A DNA stretch of 52,354 nucleotides from JBCCFK01 sp965262315. GTDB lineage: Bacteria; Actinomycetota; Acidimicrobiia; Acidimicrobiales; UBA8592. The notes under the pieces were generated by a model. The model did no database searches. It was not told the DNA's origin and worked only from the letters and a program-made list of their open reading frames with translations. Each line of letters opens with the position of its first letter. Positions within the stretch are counted from its first letter, which is position 1. The position numbers and the translations under genes were made by a program. Shown piece by piece: positions 41,918-49,539 of the stretch. Location: the NCBI GenBank assembly GCA_965262315.1, contig CBDHFJ010000150.1:1-52354 (forward strand), in the 5' to 3' direction.

Positions 41918-42736
41918 ATGAGACGACGCATCATCGCGCTGGTGGCGGCCCTTCTGCTCGCCGGTGTCGGCACATTCGTTCTGATCGGCTTCGTGCAAGG
42001 AGCCGAGGATCGCGCCACCGCGGGCCAGGAGCTGGTGTCGGTCTACGTTGTGGAAGCCGAGATCCCGCAGGGGACGCTGGGCGCCGACGTGCAGGCCTAC
42101 ATCGCGGTGGAGGACCGGCCGGTCGAGACCCGGCCGTCGAACGCCGTGACCGACCCGACGAGCCTCGACGGACTCGCTGCCAACGCGGACATCTATCCGG
42201 GTGAGCTGCTGGTCGCCGACCGCTGGGTCGTGCCCACCGAGGCGGAGATCCGCCGCGAGGACATCCCGCTGCGGCGGGTCGAGGTCCCCGAGGGGCATCT
42301 CGAGGTCCCCGTCCGGTTCGCCTCCGAACAGGCGCTCGGCGGCATCATCGATGCCGGCGACACGGTCGCCGTGATCGCCTCGTTCGATGCCTACGAGCCC
42401 GACGACGGAGAGGTCGTCGAGATCGACGACGACCTCGTCGCCCTGCCCGGCGGCGGGACCGGAAGCGCCGAACAGGCGACGCACATCCTCATCCACAACG
42501 CGCTCGTCGTCGAGGTCCAGGCCGAGGCCATTCCGAGCTTCGGCAACGAGGAGACCGGCGGCACCGTGCTCGCCCCCTCCACCGGCTTCGTCATCACGTT
42601 CGCACTGGAGCCGACCAACGTGGAGCGCCTGGTGTTCGCGGCGCAGTACGGCCAGCTGTGGCTCGCCAAGCAGACCGCTGACGACGACGGTCCGACGACC
42701 ATCGTCACGATGGCGGACATCTTCGAAGGGCCCTGA
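41918..42736 (+). CDS. cpaB: Flp pilus assembly protein CpaB/RcpC
   Basis: The 272-residue protein has one N-terminal membrane helix (RRRIIALVAALLLAGVGTFV) and an SAF-like domain (VVEAEIPQGTLGADV, ADIYPGELLVADRWV, VPEGHLEVPVRFASEQALGG, GDTVAVIASF). This is typical of RcpC/CpaB, which acts with the secretin in the Tad apparatus. In a Gram-positive-type envelope its role is probably cell-wall passage or pilus modification. It is first of a six-gene operon with very short gaps and is preceded by a sigma28-like promoter. Confidence 0.88.
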   Translation: MRRRIIALVAALLLAGVGTFVLIGFVQGAEDRATAGQELVSVYVVEAEIPQGTLGADVQAYIAVEDRPVETRPSNAVTDPTSLDGLAANADIYPGELLVADRWVVPTEAEIRREDIPLRRVEVPEGHLEVPVRFASEQALGGIIDAGDTVAVIASFDAYEPDDGEVVEIDDDLVALPGGGTGSAEQATHILIHNALVVEVQAEAIPSFGNEETGGTVLAPSTGFVITFALEPTNVERLVFAAQYGQLWLAKQTADDDGPTTIVTMADIFEGP

Positions 42737-42742
42737 TCGCCG

Positions 42743-43930
42743 ATGATCCTGCTCCTCACGCCCGAAGAGAGCTTCGTTCCATTCCTGCAAGGTCTGGTGG
42801 GGGCCAGCGTCGAGATCTCACGCAAGTGGGACCCGGCGTGGCGCGACGCGCAGCCGATCGAGGTCGTCCGGGCCACGATCGCCCCGACACCCGACATCGT
42901 GATCATCGGGCCGACGGTTCCGGAGGCGGTCGCGCTCGAGTGGGCCGGCGCCTTCGATCGGGAGCAGCCCGACGTGGGCACCCTCATCATCGCCCCGGCC
43001 ACGCCGGACCTCCTGATGGGGGCCATGCGTCTCGGGGTGCGCGAGGTCGTCCCCCCGAACGCCTCCGGCGACCAGATCCGGGAGGCGGTCGACCGTCTGC
43101 TGACGGCCGCCAGCCGGATGAAGACCGCTCGCCCGGTCACCGAGTCCGCCTCGCGTGAGAACAAGGTCGTGACCGTGCTCTCCGCGAAGGGGGGCAGCGG
43201 GAAGACCGTGGTCGCGACCAACCTGGCGCTCGGTCTCAATGCGCAGTCGCCAGGCGAAGTGGTGCTGGTCGATCTCGACATCCAGTTCGGTGACTGCGGG
43301 TCCACCATCGGCATCGAACCGGAGCAGACGCTGGCCGATGCCGCGCTCAACGCGTCCGTCCTCGATGCCACCACGCTGAAGGTGTTCCTGAGCCCACATC
43401 CGTCAGGACTGTTCCTGCTCGGGCCGCCGCAGTCGCTCGTCGATGCCGCCGAGATCACCACCCAGCAGATCAAGGCGATCCTCGATCTGCTCGTCGGCAT
43501 CTTCGACTACGTGGTCATCGACACCTCGTCGGGCATCGACGACCACGCCATCACCGCGATGGAGTTCTCGACCGACCTGCTGCTCGTCACCTCGTCCGAG
43601 GTGCCGAGCGTCCGTGCCATGCGGCGTCAGGTCGAGACGCTGGACACGATCGGCATGACCCGTCAGGCGCGCCACTTCGTGATCAACCGTGCAGGTACCC
43701 GTGTCGGCCTGCGCACCAGTGACATCGAACAGACCGTCGGACTCGAGGCCTCGATCGAGATCCCGAGCTCGCGCGGTGTGGTCATGTCAACCAACCAAGG
43801 CAACCCGGTCATCGTCGGCAATCCCAAGGATCCGGCGGCGCGGGCCATGCAGGAGATGGTCGACCTCTTCCTTCCCGAAGAGGCGGCGGAGGACAGCCGC
43901 GGCAAGCGGGGTCGAAAGGGGAAGCGATGA
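42743..43930 (+). CDS. cpaE: Pilus assembly ATPase-like protein TadZ/CpaE
   Basis: The 395-residue MinD/ParA-type protein has a degenerate receiver-like N terminus (LLLTPEESFVPFLQGLVGAS), then a deviant Walker A LSAKGGSGKTVVATNLALGL (about residue 150) and VVLVDLDIQFGDCGSTIGI. YVVIDTSSGIDDHAI lies at the Walker B position and RHFVINRAGTRVGL toward the end. TadZ localises the pilus machine at the pole or membrane. It ends in a basic tail (RGKRGRKGKR) and overlaps tadA by 4 bp. Confidence 0.92.
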   Translation: MILLLTPEESFVPFLQGLVGASVEISRKWDPAWRDAQPIEVVRATIAPTPDIVIIGPTVPEAVALEWAGAFDREQPDVGTLIIAPATPDLLMGAMRLGVREVVPPNASGDQIREAVDRLLTAASRMKTARPVTESASRENKVVTVLSAKGGSGKTVVATNLALGLNAQSPGEVVLVDLDIQFGDCGSTIGIEPEQTLADAALNASVLDATTLKVFLSPHPSGLFLLGPPQSLVDAAEITTQQIKAILDLLVGIFDYVVIDTSSGIDDHAITAMEFSTDLLLVTSSEVPSVRAMRRQVETLDTIGMTRQARHFVINRAGTRVGLRTSDIEQTVGLEASIEIPSSRGVVMSTNQGNPVIVGNPKDPAARAMQEMVDLFLPEEAAEDSRGKRGRKGKR

Positions 43931-45345
43931 AGCTCGGAGCCATGCTGCGTCAGGCCGGCGAGGACGGACATCTCCCGGTGCATGACGAGGGGGAGGAGCC
44001 CGAAGCGGTTCCGGTCCCCGATGACGATGACGAGCAGGTCACGCACCGGCTCGATCCGTTCCAGGTTCTCAAGACCCGTGCGCAGGAGCAGCTGTTCCGG
44101 CGCCTGGGTTCGCGTCTGTACGACTCGTCGATGAGCAAGGAACAACTCCAGCAGATGGTCGCCCAGGAACTGGACGAAGCCATCAAGCAGGAGTCGATTC
44201 CGCTGAGCCCCGACGAGCGTCAGCGCCTCGTCACCGCGGTCAAAGACGACATCCTGGGGTACGGCCCGATGGAGCAGTTCCTCCAGGACGAGAGCGTGTC
44301 CGAAGTCATGGTCAACGGCGACGACGCGATCTACATCGAACGCGGCGGCCGCCTGGAGCTGACCGACGCTCGGTTCGTCTCCAACGACCACCTCCGCCGA
44401 GTCATCGAGCGCATCGTCTCCAAGGTCGGCCGTCGTATCGACGAGTCGTCGCCCATGTGTGACGCCCGCCTGCCCGACGGCTCTCGCGTGAACGCCATCA
44501 TCCCGCCCCTGGCGGTCAAGGGTCCTGCCCTGACGATTCGTAAGTTCGCGAAGAAGAAGCTGTCGGTGGACGACCTGATCGAAAAGGGTGCCTTCACCCG
44601 CCAGACCGGCGACTTCCTCGAGGCATGTGTGCTCGGTCGTCTCAACATCCTGGTCTCGGGTGGTACCGGTACCGGTAAGACGACGATGCTCAACCTGCTC
44701 TCGGGGTTCATCCCCGACGACGAGCGCATCGTGACCATCGAGGACTCGGTGGAGCTCCAGCTCCGACAGCGTCACGTGGTCACGCTCGAGACCCGTCCGC
44801 CGAACGTGGAGGGCAAGGGTGCCGTCGAGATCCGTGACCTGGTCAAGAACTCGCTCCGTATGCGTCCCGACCGCATCGTGGTCGGTGAGTGTCGTGGCGG
44901 CGAGACGCTCGACATGCTCCAGGCCATGAACACCGGTCACGAGGGTTCGCTCTCCACGGTGCACGCCAACAACTCACGAGACACCTTGTCCCGTGTCGAG
45001 ACCATGGTTCTCATGGCCGGCATGGAGCTGCCCGTGCGAGCCATCCGTGAGCAGGTCGCCTCCGCCGTCGACATGATCGTGCAGCTGTCCCGTCTCCGTG
45101 ACGGCAGCCGTCGTGTCACCCAGATCACCGAGATCGTGGGCATGGAAGGTGACCGCATCACCATGGCGGACCTGTTCAAGTTCGACTTCTCCGCCGGGTT
45201 CACTCCCGACGGCAAGTTCGCCGGCGGGCTCCAGGCGACCGGTATCCGTCCGATGTTCACCGAGCGCCTGCAGGATCACGGCATCGAGCTCCCCGCAGAG
45301 CTCTTCGCGACTCCGCAGCAGTTGACGCCGCAGCGGCGGCGTTGA
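43927..45345 (+). CDS. tadA: Tad secretion ATPase TadA/CpaF
   Basis: The 472-residue hexameric ATPase powers Flp pilus assembly. EQFLQDESVSEVMVNGDDAI is the N-terminal T2SSE domain. Walker A is VSGGTGTGKTTMLNLLSGF (about residue 250), the Asp box is VTIEDSVELQL, Walker B is RPDRIVVGECRGGE, and the His box is GHEGSLSTVHANNSRD. Length and order are standard for CpaF. Codon usage is richer in CGT than the neighbours. It overlaps cpaE by 4 bp. Confidence 0.96.
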   Translation: MKLGAMLRQAGEDGHLPVHDEGEEPEAVPVPDDDDEQVTHRLDPFQVLKTRAQEQLFRRLGSRLYDSSMSKEQLQQMVAQELDEAIKQESIPLSPDERQRLVTAVKDDILGYGPMEQFLQDESVSEVMVNGDDAIYIERGGRLELTDARFVSNDHLRRVIERIVSKVGRRIDESSPMCDARLPDGSRVNAIIPPLAVKGPALTIRKFAKKKLSVDDLIEKGAFTRQTGDFLEACVLGRLNILVSGGTGTGKTTMLNLLSGFIPDDERIVTIEDSVELQLRQRHVVTLETRPPNVEGKGAVEIRDLVKNSLRMRPDRIVVGECRGGETLDMLQAMNTGHEGSLSTVHANNSRDTLSRVETMVLMAGMELPVRAIREQVASAVDMIVQLSRLRDGSRRVTQITEIVGMEGDRITMADLFKFDFSAGFTPDGKFAGGLQATGIRPMFTERLQDHGIELPAELFATPQQLTPQRRR

Positions 45346-45380
45346 TCGCGGTGTTCCGTTCGGACCGCGCCCCGAAACGG

Positions 45381-47480
45381 ATGACGCACCAGCCGTTCGT
45401 GCGGCTGGTGGCTCTCTGCCTGCTCGTGTTGCTGGCCTTGCCGGCGGCTGCACTGGCTCAGGAGAAGGACGAGAGCGGCGGCGCCGAGGGCCCGCCTCCA
45501 ACCCCGACTCCTGAACCCGAACCGGTGCCCGTGGAAGACGTCGACAAGGCGACGGACGACCCGGCAGTGGACGGCAACGGCAACGTGGTGGGAACGATCG
45601 TCGACGACGGCGACCGCGCGATTCAGATCGTGTCGGTCGACGACGACGAGTTCCCGTCCGTCGACGTGCTGTTGGCGGTCCCGAGGGCGTTGGCCGACGA
45701 CGAACTGCGATCGGACGACTTCGCCCTCACCGAGAACGGCTCCGAGCGCGACGTCCAGGTCGCCAAGCTCCGCGACCGGCTGGAGGTCGTGGTGGTCATC
45801 GACACCTCCGGCTCCATGGCCGGAGCGCCGCTGGACGCAGCCAAACTCGCCGCCAAGGAGTTCGTGGCGCTGCTCGATGACGACACCAACGTCGCGGTCA
45901 TCGGGTTCGGCGCCAGCGCCGACACGGTGGCACCGTTCGACACCTCTCGTGCCGACATCGACGTGGCGATCGACAACCTCGAAGCCACGGGTGAGACGGC
46001 GCTCTACGACAGCCTGCAGCTGGCCTCGTCCCAGTTCCCGGACGGGAACGCACGGCGGTTCGTCATCGTCCTCTCCGATGGGACCGACACCGCCAGTTCG
46101 GCGACCCTGAACGACGCCTCGACCGCCATCAATGGGGTCGACGCGAACCTCTACGCGATCACGCTGGAGAGCGCCGACGCCGACTTCGCCGGTCTGGAAT
46201 CGGTGGCCGCGCAGGTCAACGGTCAGGTGGTGCCGGCATCGGACGCGGATGCGCTACGGGCCACGTTCGCCTCGATCGCGAGCCGCCTCAGCAACCAGTA
46301 CGTGCTGAGCTACCGCTCGACGGCCGAGGACGAGTCCGACATCGCGATCACGGTCGCGGGCGGCGGTGTCATCGCGCTGGCTCGAGCCAACATCGACTTC
46401 GAGACCGGGAGAACCACGGCTGCCGACGTGGCCGGTGTCGATCCCAACGCGCTCGACCAGGTGCCGGTCGTGGACACGACCAACCCGTTGGTCAGTGTCG
46501 TGCCAGGGAGCGACTCGCCGCTGCAGTCGCCGGATGCGCTCTACATCGGCGCCGGCGCCATCTTCGCCGGCGTTCTGCTCGTGCTGTTCCTGGTCTTTTC
46601 GGCCGAGCCCAAGCAGGCCTCCGCATTCGAACGACTCAACTTCCGGCCGAGCAAGGGCGCGACCGCCCGCAGCGGTCTCGCCAGCATCACCGACCGCGCG
46701 AGCGGCTTCGCCGAGCGGATGCTCGAGCGGCAGGAGAAGCGAGGAGCGCTCGACGCCTCCCTCGAACGCGCCGGCATGGAGATGCGGCCTGGCGAGTTCC
46801 TGACCGCGGTGGCCGCAGTGGCCGTCGGGATCGGCGCCGCTGCGTTCGTCCTGTTGGGCAACCCGATCTTCGGTGGCGCGGGCCTGCTCGTCGGCCTCAT
46901 CGGTGGCAAGGTCTTCCTCGGTTTCAAGGCCAGCAAGCGGCAGAAGGCGTTCGGCAGCCAGCTGGGTGACACCCTGATCCTCATGGCGGGCTCGCTGCGC
47001 GCTGGCCACGGTGTGGTCGAAGCCATCGACACCGTTGCCTCGCAGGCCGAGTCGCCCACCGGCGACGAGTTCACCCGAGCGGTCGCCGAGGCTCGGATCG
47101 GCCGCGACATGGTGGACTCGCTCTACGACATCGCCGAGCGCACGAACTCCGAGGACTTCATCTGGGTGGTCCGCGCGATTTCGATCAACCGAGAGCTCGG
47201 CGGCGACCTTGCCGAGATCCTCGACAACGTTGGCGAGACCATCCGCGACCGCAACCGCCTGCGTGACCAGGTCAAGGCGCTCAGCGCGGAAGGCAAGGTC
47301 TCGGCGTTCATCCTTCTCGGCCTCCCGATTCTGGTGGCCGTCTGGGTCCGGATCTCCAACCCGGAGTACATGAACGCCATGACCGACGAGACCGCAGGCA
47401 AGGTCGTCTTCGGCTTGGCCTGCTTCGCACTGCTGGCGGGCGCCATGTGGCTGAAGAAGCTCGTCAAGGTGGAGTTCTGA
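45381..47480 (+). CDS. tadB: VWA-TadB fusion: von Willebrand A domain plus T2SSF platform protein
   Basis: The 699-residue product (start at 45381; GTG 45351 or TTG 45342 also possible) opens with a signal peptide (VALCLLVLLALPAAALA) and a Pro/Glu linker. A VWA domain covers about residues 135-310, with MIDAS motif VIDTSGSMAGAPLD, SDGTDTASS and TGETALYDSL. A helix at about 389 (IFAGVLLVLFLVF) follows. Then comes a TadB-type T2SSF unit: helices near 470-510, the cytoplasmic GSLRAGHGVVEAIDTVASQA, IAERTNSEDFIWVVRAISIN, and a C-terminal helix pair. TadB is normally about 300 residues without VWA. An extracytoplasmic adhesive or assembly role for the VWA part is inferred. Confidence 0.87.
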   Translation: MTHQPFVRLVALCLLVLLALPAAALAQEKDESGGAEGPPPTPTPEPEPVPVEDVDKATDDPAVDGNGNVVGTIVDDGDRAIQIVSVDDDEFPSVDVLLAVPRALADDELRSDDFALTENGSERDVQVAKLRDRLEVVVVIDTSGSMAGAPLDAAKLAAKEFVALLDDDTNVAVIGFGASADTVAPFDTSRADIDVAIDNLEATGETALYDSLQLASSQFPDGNARRFVIVLSDGTDTASSATLNDASTAINGVDANLYAITLESADADFAGLESVAAQVNGQVVPASDADALRATFASIASRLSNQYVLSYRSTAEDESDIAITVAGGGVIALARANIDFETGRTTAADVAGVDPNALDQVPVVDTTNPLVSVVPGSDSPLQSPDALYIGAGAIFAGVLLVLFLVFSAEPKQASAFERLNFRPSKGATARSGLASITDRASGFAERMLERQEKRGALDASLERAGMEMRPGEFLTAVAAVAVGIGAAAFVLLGNPIFGGAGLLVGLIGGKVFLGFKASKRQKAFGSQLGDTLILMAGSLRAGHGVVEAIDTVASQAESPTGDEFTRAVAEARIGRDMVDSLYDIAERTNSEDFIWVVRAISINRELGGDLAEILDNVGETIRDRNRLRDQVKALSAEGKVSAFILLGLPILVAVWVRISNPEYMNAMTDETAGKVVFGLACFALLAGAMWLKKLVKVEF

Positions 47481-47526
47481 TGCGGGAGACCGCGAGCGGG
47501 CCCGGCCCGGCGAAGGGAGAGCGCTG

Positions 47527-48444
47527 ATGCCGATCGAGATCTACATCGCGTGCGCCGGCGTGGCTCTCGCCATACCACTGCTGCTCTACGCCATCGGCGC
47601 CGGCGACAAGCTCGCCGGCGGCGGCGCGGCGGGCAACACCCTGGCGGGTGGCGCGACCAGCGCGAACCTCCGCGACCTCCGACTCCAGCAGACGGCCAGC
47701 GACCGCCTGGTGGCGCCGCTCATGGGTGCCGTGGCCGGCAGGGCCCGCCGCTTCACCCCGACGGGTGCCATCGACGCCATGGAGCAGAAGATCAACCTTG
47801 CCGGCGCCGCGTCGACCTGGACGGTCGAGCGACTCATCGCCACCAAGGTGATGTTCGGCGTGGCCGGCACCGCATTCGGCATCTTCCTGCTCACCCAGGA
47901 GATCACGCTGCGCAACATCGTGACGGCCCTGCTGTGTTCGGCCGGTGGGTACATCGCCCCCGACATGCGGCTCGACCGGCAGGCCAAGGATCGGTCGAAG
48001 GCCATCGAGAAGGAACTTCCCGACATCCTCGACCAGATGACGATTGGTGTGGAGGCCGGCCTCGGCTTCGATGCCGCCCTGGCCAGGGTCGCCCAGGAGA
48101 ACGAAGGCCCCGTGGCCGACGAGTTCGGGCGCATGATGCAGGATCGCCAGCTCGGCATGTCTCGTGAGGACGCGTTCTCCAGGGTGGCCAAGCGCTCACC
48201 TTCCCAGGACCTCAAGGGCTTCATCCTGGCCCTCACCCAGGCGGACAAACACGGCATGCCCTTGGCCACCGTGCTCCGGGTGCAGTCCGACGAGATGCGG
48301 CAGAAGCGTCGGGTGCGAGCCGAGGAGAAGGCGCTGTCGCTGCCGGTGAAGATGGTGCTGCCGCTGGTGGTCTGCATCCTCCCGGCCTTGTTCACCGTGA
48401 TCTTGGGACCTGCCGTGTTCCGCATGCGAGGGGAGGGCTTTTGA
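47527..48444 (+). CDS. tadC: Tad pilus inner-membrane platform protein TadC
   Basis: The 305-residue T2SSF protein pairs with the TadB part. An N-terminal helix (YIACAGVALAIPLLLYAIG) and helices around residue 115-145 precede the domain core, with ELPDILDQMTIGVEAGLGFD and MGMSREDAFSRVAKR-like helices (seen as LGMSREDAFSRVAKRSPSQD). KMVLPLVVCILPALFTVILG closes it. A good Shine-Dalgarno (GAAGGGAGAG) precedes the ATG. Its stop overlaps the TTG start of the next gene. Confidence 0.93.
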   Translation: MPIEIYIACAGVALAIPLLLYAIGAGDKLAGGGAAGNTLAGGATSANLRDLRLQQTASDRLVAPLMGAVAGRARRFTPTGAIDAMEQKINLAGAASTWTVERLIATKVMFGVAGTAFGIFLLTQEITLRNIVTALLCSAGGYIAPDMRLDRQAKDRSKAIEKELPDILDQMTIGVEAGLGFDAALARVAQENEGPVADEFGRMMQDRQLGMSREDAFSRVAKRSPSQDLKGFILALTQADKHGMPLATVLRVQSDEMRQKRRVRAEEKALSLPVKMVLPLVVCILPALFTVILGPAVFRMRGEGF

Positions 48445-49475
48445 GCTCCACGACCCAGACCGCCATTCCGACCGAGGCCATGGCGGACTTCGTCAGCCCC
48501 AGCCCGCGCACCGCTCGCGACGTCCTGGCGGCGATCATCCACAAGTCGGCGCCCGACCCGGGTCTGGGTCGCCGATTGGGAACCGGCTTCCAGCCGTTGG
48601 ACACCGTGCTCGACGGTGGCTTCTCGCCCCAGGACCTCGTGCTCCTGGGCGGCAAGCCCGGTGTGGGCAAGACGATCGCACTGGTGCAGTGGGCGCGGAA
48701 CATCGCGGCCGGCGGTCACCGTGTCGTGTTCGCGAGCTACGAGCTCAGCGAACGGAACCTGCTCGGCCGGCTGCTCTCCTCCGAGATCGGGGTTCGTACC
48801 CGGCACCTCGGCGAGGCGGAGCGCCACGACCTCAAGGCGATCGTCCGCGACAGTGTCCGCTCCGGCGCCGTGGCCGAGGAGCAGTCGGTTCGGGAAGTCA
48901 TTCGCCAGGCCTACGACGCCATCGACGACTACGCCGACCGCCTGTTGTTCCAGCGGGTCTCCGGTTACCACACCGGTCCGGCGGAGCTGGCCGAGCTCGC
49001 TGCCGATTGGGTCGGCCCCGGCGGGGTGCTCGTCGTGGACTACCTCCAGAAGGTGCCGGTTCGCGGTGCCAAGGACGACTCCGAGCGCGTCCTGCAGGTG
49101 GCGGAGTCGCTCAAGGAGACCGCCATGTCACACGATGTCTGCGTGGTCGCCGCGGCCGCGGTGAACGCGACCGGCCTCGGCGAACGGCGCCTCCGTCTCG
49201 AGCACATGCGCGGCAGCGCGCTCCTGGCGCATGAGGCCGACCTCGCCATCGCGATGAACGAGAAGTCGACGGCGCTCGCCAAGAGCCACCTCGCGTACGA
49301 TCCGCATCTGCTCGAGGCCTCCAAGAATCAGATCGTCTTCTCGATCGAGAAGAACCGCGAGGGGCCGGCCAACGTGCACCTCGAGTTCGACAAGGAATTC
49401 GATGACTACCGCTTCGATCCCGCCGGTGGGTTCGTGACCCAACGCCTCACCGACGACACCTTCGAGGAGCAGTAG
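48441..49475 (+). CDS. DnaB-C/RecA-like ATPase encoded at the end of the Tad operon
   Basis: The 344-residue product resembles the C-terminal RecA-fold of replicative helicase DnaB without its N-terminal primase-binding domain: GTGFQPLDTVLDGGFSPQDL, Walker A GGKPGVGKTIALVQWARNI, FASYELSERNLLGRLLSSE, Walker B GVLVVDYLQKVPVRG and HMRGSALLAHEADLAI. The TTG start overlaps the tadC stop (TTGA) and has GGGGAGGG upstream, so it is translationally coupled to the pilus genes. Its role with a pilus is unknown; it may be a regulatory or DNA-handling ATPase. A terminator follows. Confidence 0.82.
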   Translation: MSSTTQTAIPTEAMADFVSPSPRTARDVLAAIIHKSAPDPGLGRRLGTGFQPLDTVLDGGFSPQDLVLLGGKPGVGKTIALVQWARNIAAGGHRVVFASYELSERNLLGRLLSSEIGVRTRHLGEAERHDLKAIVRDSVRSGAVAEEQSVREVIRQAYDAIDDYADRLLFQRVSGYHTGPAELAELAADWVGPGGVLVVDYLQKVPVRGAKDDSERVLQVAESLKETAMSHDVCVVAAAAVNATGLGERRLRLEHMRGSALLAHEADLAIAMNEKSTALAKSHLAYDPHLLEASKNQIVFSIEKNREGPANVHLEFDKEFDDYRFDPAGGFVTQRLTDDTFEEQ

Positions 49476-49484
49476 TCCGAGATC

Positions 49485-49523
49485 CAGAGGGTGGGTCCCC
49501 GGGCGGGGTAGACCCACCCTCTG
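49485..49523 (+). terminator. Terminator at the end of the Tad operon (bidirectional)
   Basis: A 13-bp stem (49485-49497 with 49511-49523) has a 13-nt loop and a TTGTTCT tail. It also lies downstream of the convergent permease gene. Confidence 0.8.
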
Positions 49524-49539
49524 TTGTTCTCTCCGCGCC

